Source: Winogradskyella ursingii (lineage in GTDB: Bacteria > Bacteroidota > Bacteroidia > Flavobacteriales > Flavobacteriaceae). From it: DNA of 64,000 bases. The position numbers and the translations under genes are program-made. Each line of letters opens with the position of its first letter. Position 1 is the first letter of the stretch. The notes under the pieces were generated by a model. It did no database searches and was not told the origin of the DNA. It was given only the letters and a program-made list of their open reading frames with translations. The DNA lies in contig NZ_JABFDH010000002.1 of assembly GCF_013403975.1 (NCBI RefSeq), forward strand, positions 310,001 to 374,000, written 5' to 3'. Shown here piece after piece: positions 60,227 to 64,000 of the stretch.

Positions 60227-60942
60227 TTGCCAATAAATGCACCCATCATTGAGCCGTACTTGGTCGTATCGATGGACAAATCCGCAGCTTCAACCTTTGT
60301 ACATTCCATGGTCATGTTGTTTTTTGACTTCTTTTTATCCTCGTAAATCATTTCCATCATCAACCCACCCTCTGCATATTTTTTCATTATTGCAGGATTA
60401 AATCCTTTGGGCATATTTTTTATGTTAGAACCAAATATCTGGTTGAAACTTACAGGAACATCATTTGTGATATAAAAAGTAATCTTTTGTTTATCATTTT
60501 CACTTACATAACCTTCACACTCATAACCAAGTATCGTTTTAGAATCAATTTCTTTGAAATTATAATCAGACATATCCTCTTCTTTTCCCATAAAATCTGA
60601 TGCCTTTATATTGTTTTTCTGCACCACTTTTTTACCCATCATTTCCATAAACATTGCTGAGACATCTAGTTTAGTGTCCATAACCATAAACATTTTAGCG
60701 TCATCTTTACCTTTGGCCATTGCTTGCGCATCAAAACCAAAATATTGAGCATCTTGTTTTAGATAATAATCTAAAGTAAAATCGTCTTTTTTATGGGTCA
60801 TTTTAAGTTGATAGTGGTAATCAAATTCATAGGTGTCCGGTAGTTCCACCTTATTGGCTTTACCAAATTGCGCAAATGCACCATGCGTTAAAAAGAAACA
60901 AAGTGTAAACGCGAGGATTTTTGTGTATTTAAAAGTTGTCAT
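60223..60942 (-). CDS. secreted DUF4412-like protein
   Basis: A 239-residue exported protein with a signal peptide ending near His-Gly-Ala-Phe-Ala-Gln. The mature part is Met- and Lys-rich, with Gly-Tyr-Glu-Cys-Glu-Gly-Tyr near 150 and a Met-rich C-terminal helix region. It fits the DUF4412 family as I recall it, function unknown. A LytTR-like 21-base repeat is 65 bases upstream of its start, so it may be a target of the adjacent two-component system. Confidence 0.65.
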   Translation of the reverse strand: MTTFKYTKILAFTLCFFLTHGAFAQFGKANKVELPDTYEFDYHYQLKMTHKKDDFTLDYYLKQDAQYFGFDAQAMAKGKDDAKMFMVMDTKLDVSAMFMEMMGKKVVQKNNIKASDFMGKEEDMSDYNFKEIDSKTILGYECEGYVSENDKQKITFYITNDVPVSFNQIFGSNIKNMPKGFNPAIMKKYAEGGLMMEMIYEDKKKSKNNMTMECTKVEAADLSIDTTKYGSMMGAFIGN

Positions 60943-61006
60943 GACAAGAAGATTTTAAAAATTAATGCTTTAATATAAGCTTTAAAAACTTCAATAACTG
61001 CACTTT

Positions 61007-61040
61007 ATGTATAATTGGTTGTAAAAAATGTATAGTTTGA
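61007..61040. promoter_or_regulatory. second copy of the 21-base-spaced LytTR-like repeat
   Basis: ATGTATAATTGGT (61007-61019) is identical to the first half-site at 57365, and ATGTATAGTTTGA (61028-61040) follows 21 bases on. It lies upstream of the minus-strand DUF4412 gene, but in the opposite orientation to that gene compared with the 57365 site. Confidence 0.55.
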
Positions 61041-61058
61041 AAATTACCTCGGCTTAGA

Positions 61059-61631
61059 CTAAGAATGCTTAATATTTTCCGCCACCTTTTCCAATTCAAT
61101 ATACCAATCCTCACCGAATTTTCTAATCAAAGCTTCTTTCACAAATTTGTAAACTGGTACTTGAAGCTCTTTTCCGAGCGTGCAAGCATCATCGCATATC
61201 TCCCACTTATCGTAATTTACAGCTGAAAATTCGCTGTAATCCTTTACCCTAATTGGGTATAAGTGACAAGACACTGGTTTTTTCCAATCAATCTCACCTT
61301 GATTGTAAGCTTCCTCAATACCACAGAGTGCTGTTTTTTTATTGTCATAAATGACGTAGGCACAATCTGCACCGTTAATAAGTGGTGTTTCCAAATCGCC
61401 AAAGGCGGTGGTTACAGATGTACCTCGCTGTTCAATAGCTTCAACACCTTCTTTTCTTAAAAATGGTTTAACTTTTGGGTAGATCTTTTTTAAGATGTCT
61501 ACTTCGGCTTTTTCTAAAGGTGCACCAGCATCGCCATCTACACAACAAGCTCCCTTACAAGCAGATAGGTTACAGACAAAATCCTTTTCGATAATGTCTT
61601 CTGATATTAAAGTTTTTCCGAGTTGAAACAT
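61059..61631 (-). CDS. DUF3109-family protein (YkgJ-like cysteine cluster)
   Basis: A 190-residue cytoplasmic protein. Cys-Asn-Leu-Ser-Ala-Cys-Lys-Gly-Ala-Cys-Cys near the N-terminus (about 20-31), with later Cys in Ala-Asp-Cys-Ala-Tyr, Leu-Cys-Gly and Cys-His-Leu-Tyr-Pro-Ile, make a likely metal cluster. The family is DUF3109, function unknown. Confidence 0.85.
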   Translation of the reverse strand: MFQLGKTLISEDIIEKDFVCNLSACKGACCVDGDAGAPLEKAEVDILKKIYPKVKPFLRKEGVEAIEQRGTSVTTAFGDLETPLINGADCAYVIYDNKKTALCGIEEAYNQGEIDWKKPVSCHLYPIRVKDYSEFSAVNYDKWEICDDACTLGKELQVPVYKFVKEALIRKFGEDWYIELEKVAENIKHS

Positions 61632-61786
61632 GACGCAAAAATAGCTTTTTAAGTGGTAAATGCAACTTAAGTTTAGGATAGGTTAAAACAGAATAACCCA
61701 AGCATGAATTAGACTCTTTTCACTTACAAAGTTATTACTAATTTAATACTGAAAATCCTCAATTAAATCGCACCTTTGCAAAAATT

Positions 61787-62383
61787 ATGATAATCAACGT
61801 TATGCAACTCAATTTCAAGGAAATATTTACAGCATTTATGGTACTTTTTGCGGTCATCGATATCGTAGGCAACATACCAATTATTATAGATTTACGTAAA
61901 AAGGCAGGACATATTCAAAGTGAAAAGGCATCTATTATTGCTGGAGTAATTATGGTCGTCTTTTTGTTTTTAGGAAAAAGTTTGCTCAACCTCATAGGCA
62001 TTGACGTGAATTCTTTTGCGGTAGCAGGTGCATTTATTCTCTTTTTTATAGCTTTAGAAATGATTTTGGGAGTTACACTTTACAAAGATGATGGAATGGG
62101 TGGCATGACAGCATCGGTTTTTCCTTTAGCATTTCCACTTATTGCTGGTCCAGGAAGTTTAACTACATTACTATCGCTTCGTGCTGAATTTGCCACAGAA
62201 AATATTATCGTTGCTATTATAAGTAATGTTGTGGTAATTTATATTGTACTCAAAACTTCTCACCGAATTGAAAAAGTCTTAGGTGCCAATGGAATTAACA
62301 TTATAAGAAAAGTTTTTGGTGTAGTTTTGTTAGCAATTGCCGTTAAATTGTTCGCCACCAACATAAAGGCACTGTTTATTTAA
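61787..62383 (+). CDS. MarC-family membrane protein
   Basis: A 198-residue protein with six membrane helices. It contains Gly-Asn-Ile-Pro-Ile near 30, Phe-Pro-Leu-Ala-Phe-Pro-Leu-Ile-Ala-Gly-Pro-Gly near 115 and Leu-Gly near the fifth helix, the MarC pattern. It may start at 61787 or at the second ATG (61802). Role not established; marC is no longer thought to be an antibiotic pump. Followed by the 66-residue protein after 11 bases. Confidence 0.88.
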   Translation: MIINVMQLNFKEIFTAFMVLFAVIDIVGNIPIIIDLRKKAGHIQSEKASIIAGVIMVVFLFLGKSLLNLIGIDVNSFAVAGAFILFFIALEMILGVTLYKDDGMGGMTASVFPLAFPLIAGPGSLTTLLSLRAEFATENIIVAIISNVVVIYIVLKTSHRIEKVLGANGINIIRKVFGVVLLAIAVKLFATNIKALFI

Positions 62384-62394
62384 AATATTTTATT

Positions 62395-62595
62395 ATGAAA
62401 ATCTTCACTATAATTTTATCTGTAGTCGCAGCAGCACTAATTATTTTTAATGCGACACAATTAAATTTTGATGCTCTACTTGAAGGCAGAAGCTTTACAG
62501 CCCTACTGACCATTCTTTCAGCGGCTTGTGCTGTTATTCTACTTCAGATTTTAAGAATTTCTAAGAAAATCGAAAAACTACAAAAGCGTCGCTAA
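62395..62595 (+). CDS. 66-residue two-helix membrane protein
   Basis: ATG 62395 to TAA 62593-62595. Two hydrophobic segments (about 4-21 and 35-54) and a basic tail. The stop overlaps the ATG of the next gene by one base (TAATG), so coupling is likely. Function unknown. Confidence 0.65.
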   Translation: MKIFTIILSVVAAALIIFNATQLNFDALLEGRSFTALLTILSAACAVILLQILRISKKIEKLQKRR

Positions 62596-63206
62596 TGGAT
62601 TTTGATGTTTTAATAATTGGTGGTGGAGCCGCTGGATTGTCTTGCGCATTGGTTTTAGGGTCTGCGAAAGAACGCGCTTATGTAAATGACAAAAACATTG
62701 GGATTATCGCACATCAAAAAACGTCACACCTCCAGAATGCATTATTTAATAATGTTTTAGGATTGGATTCTGGAACCCTTGGTACTGATATTTTAGCAAA
62801 AGGAAGGACTCAACTTAATGATTTATACCCTCACGTGCACCAAATTGAAAAAGAGAAAGTAAAATCTATTGAGAAAGAAGGTAAAGACTATCGCATAACA
62901 ACAAACAAAAACACATATTCTTCAAATATGGTTGTAATTGCAGTGGGATATACAAGTTTAATAACAATAAATGGTTTAGAAGATTATATTGAACCACATC
63001 CAAGAGCTGCGTTAGAAAAAAACAGAATCTGGCTTAAAAATGTTGACCATTTGGTGGATAAAAATTTGTACGTTGCTGGCACCTTGGCAGGATGGCGGAG
63101 TCAATATGCTATAGCTTGTGGCAGTGGCGCCCATGTTGCCACTGATATTTTAACAGTTTGGAATGATGGCAAGCACACTAAAGTTCACGATAAAGTTACT
63201 GCTTAA
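62595..63206 (+). CDS. half-size thioredoxin-reductase-like FAD protein
   Basis: A 203-residue flavoprotein. The FAD-binding Gly-Gly-Gly-Ala-Ala-Gly-Leu starts at residue 8, and the C-terminal FAD domain has Asn-Leu-Tyr-Val-Ala-Gly-Thr-Leu-Ala-Gly-Trp near 155. A NAD(P)-binding domain and a CxxC pair are missing, so it is shorter than the 310-320 residues of thioredoxin reductase. It may use another electron donor. It overlaps the end of the convergent S41 protease gene by 11 bases. Confidence 0.75.
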   Translation: MDFDVLIIGGGAAGLSCALVLGSAKERAYVNDKNIGIIAHQKTSHLQNALFNNVLGLDSGTLGTDILAKGRTQLNDLYPHVHQIEKEKVKSIEKEGKDYRITTNKNTYSSNMVVIAVGYTSLITINGLEDYIEPHPRAALEKNRIWLKNVDHLVDKNLYVAGTLAGWRSQYAIACGSGAHVATDILTVWNDGKHTKVHDKVTA

Positions 63207-64000
63207 AATCGGATTGTTCTTGACTTAATAGAACCACTTCCTGCACCATAATATCTTCCTTATTAATGATTTCCTCAAAGGCATTGTCATCAAATAATTG
63301 GCGTGCTAAGGTAGCTTTAATAAGTCGTCTAATTTCATCATTATAAGCCACAAAAGTAATGTTGACACGCTCTCTAGCATTCACATAATCCTGAAACCGG
63401 ACGACAATATCGTCGCTTACTTCAAAATTATTAATAAAATCATATTTTGAAATACTTTGGTAAATGCTTCTATCTTTATCAAGTTCTTCAAACACAAAAA
63501 ACCCAAAATGACCTCGCCGTCTTAAATAATTGATGGTTTCATTTTCAATAAGTTTATCGACTGGTACAAATACATCAGGAATTATCCCTCCACCACCATA
63601 TACAATTTTACCTTTTGGTGTTGTAAATTTTAAGGAATCATCAACCACTATATTTTCCGAATCTGATAACTCGCCTGTTCTCAGCCTTTTGTAATAATCA
63701 TTATGATAGGCTGTACTATTTCCGTTGTCGTATGGCCTTTGGATGGATCTGCCTGTTGGTGTATAATAACGAGACACAGTTAGACGAACCGCACTGCCAT
63801 CACCTAATGCCATTTCACGCTGTACAAGACCTTTGCCATAAGAACGTCTCCCAACAATAATTCCTTTGTCATTATCTTGAAGTGCCCCTGCAATAACTTC
63901 ACTCGCCGAAGCAGAGTTTTCATTAATTAGAATAAAAATTTCACCATCTTCAAAATCACCTCTTCTAGTGGCGAACGTTTTCTCCTCACGACCTTTTTTG
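63196..64000 (-). CDS. S41-family C-terminal processing peptidase (partial)
   Basis: The coding frame continues past the ATG at 63813 to the window edge, so this is the C-terminal part of a larger exported protease. The catalytic Ser is in Asn-Ser-Ala-Ser-Ala-Ser-Glu-Val and the Lys in Tyr-Gly-Lys-Gly-Leu-Val-Gln, the tail-specific protease dyad. About 268 residues are present. The N-terminal PDZ part lies beyond the window. Confidence 0.92.
   Translation of the reverse strand, partial: KKGREEKTFATRRGDFEDGEIFILINENSASASEVIAGALQDNDKGIIVGRRSYGKGLVQREMALGDGSAVRLTVSRYYTPTGRSIQRPYDNGNSTAYHNDYYKRLRTGELSDSENIVVDDSLKFTTPKGKIVYGGGGIIPDVFVPVDKLIENETINYLRRRGHFGFFVFEELDKDRSIYQSISKYDFINNFEVSDDIVVRFQDYVNARERVNITFVAYNDEIRRLIKATLARQLFDDNAFEEIINKEDIMVQEVVLLSQEQSDFKQ

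Noticed and set aside
61771..61778. CACCTTTG as a -7 element for marC
   Set aside because: First base mismatches and no -33 element is seen. Left unlisted.
1..64000. CRISPR array, prophage or insertion sequence
   Set aside because: No regular spacer repeats, integrase, transposase or phage structural genes were found on either strand.

Overview
The window is a chromosomal stretch from a marine-type member of Flavobacteriaceae (Bacteroidetes). The evidence is low GC, no Shine-Dalgarno sequences before starts, promoters with a TAnnTTTG -7 element, a SusC/SusD pair, a PorT-like protein beside ExbB/ExbD genes, a LytS-type kinase with TPR repeats, and an NrdB that carries an ATP-cone. No phage, transposase or CRISPR array was seen. 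Most of the window is core genome; the only clearly decayed or accessory patch is about 754-2440.

Layout. 1-2440: tail of an outer-membrane protein, then small lipoproteins and gene debris in which one leader is duplicated and one gene is frameshifted. 2.7-8.7 kb: RND/MMPL-type exporter, asnS, rpoN and a membrane protein. 8.7-11.9 kb (minus): PorT-like protein and an ExbB/ExbD/ExbD energiser with a four-helix partner, then tRNA-Ser(GGA). 12.1-15.1 kb: asparaginase, TatD nuclease, retropepsin-like protease and an orphan LuxR-type response regulator. 15.1-15.6 kb: two tandem promoter-plus-terminator units that look like small RNAs, each under the same palindrome, then a 37-residue membrane peptide. 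15.6-21.7 kb: 2-oxoglutarate dehydrogenase E1/E2, a barrel protein and a polyprenyl synthase. 21.8-28.5 kb: TetR, TolC, adaptor and RND pump operon. 28.6-32.9 kb: SusD/SusC pair. 33-41.6 kb: aspS, CLC channel, cold-shock protein, PrcB-like lipoprotein, tadA, dxs, dgt.

41.7-50.5 kb looks like a phosphate-acquisition region: a beta-helix lipoprotein with a TonB-dependent receptor, a MORN-type protein, an OprO/OprP-like porin and a PiT transporter with a PhoU-like tail. Three of its promoter regions carry 11-bp-spaced direct repeats resembling a PhoB-type operator. 50.5-53.4 kb: chromate transporter, OmpA lipoprotein, secreted DUF6503-like protein. 53.6-56.7 kb: nrdB-nrdA, with the ATP-cone on NrdB. 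57.5-60.2 kb: LytTR regulator and TPR histidine kinase, with 21-bp-spaced direct repeats upstream; a near-identical repeat pair lies before the DUF4412 gene. 61-64 kb: DUF3109, MarC, a half-size flavoprotein and the C-terminal part of an S41 protease.

The best candidates for something undescribed are the paired small transcripts at 15.1-15.4 kb under a shared palindrome next to a LuxR regulator, the 11-bp repeat network over the phosphate genes, and the two copies of the 21-bp LytTR-like site. All are read from sequence alone and none has been tested by search or experiment.
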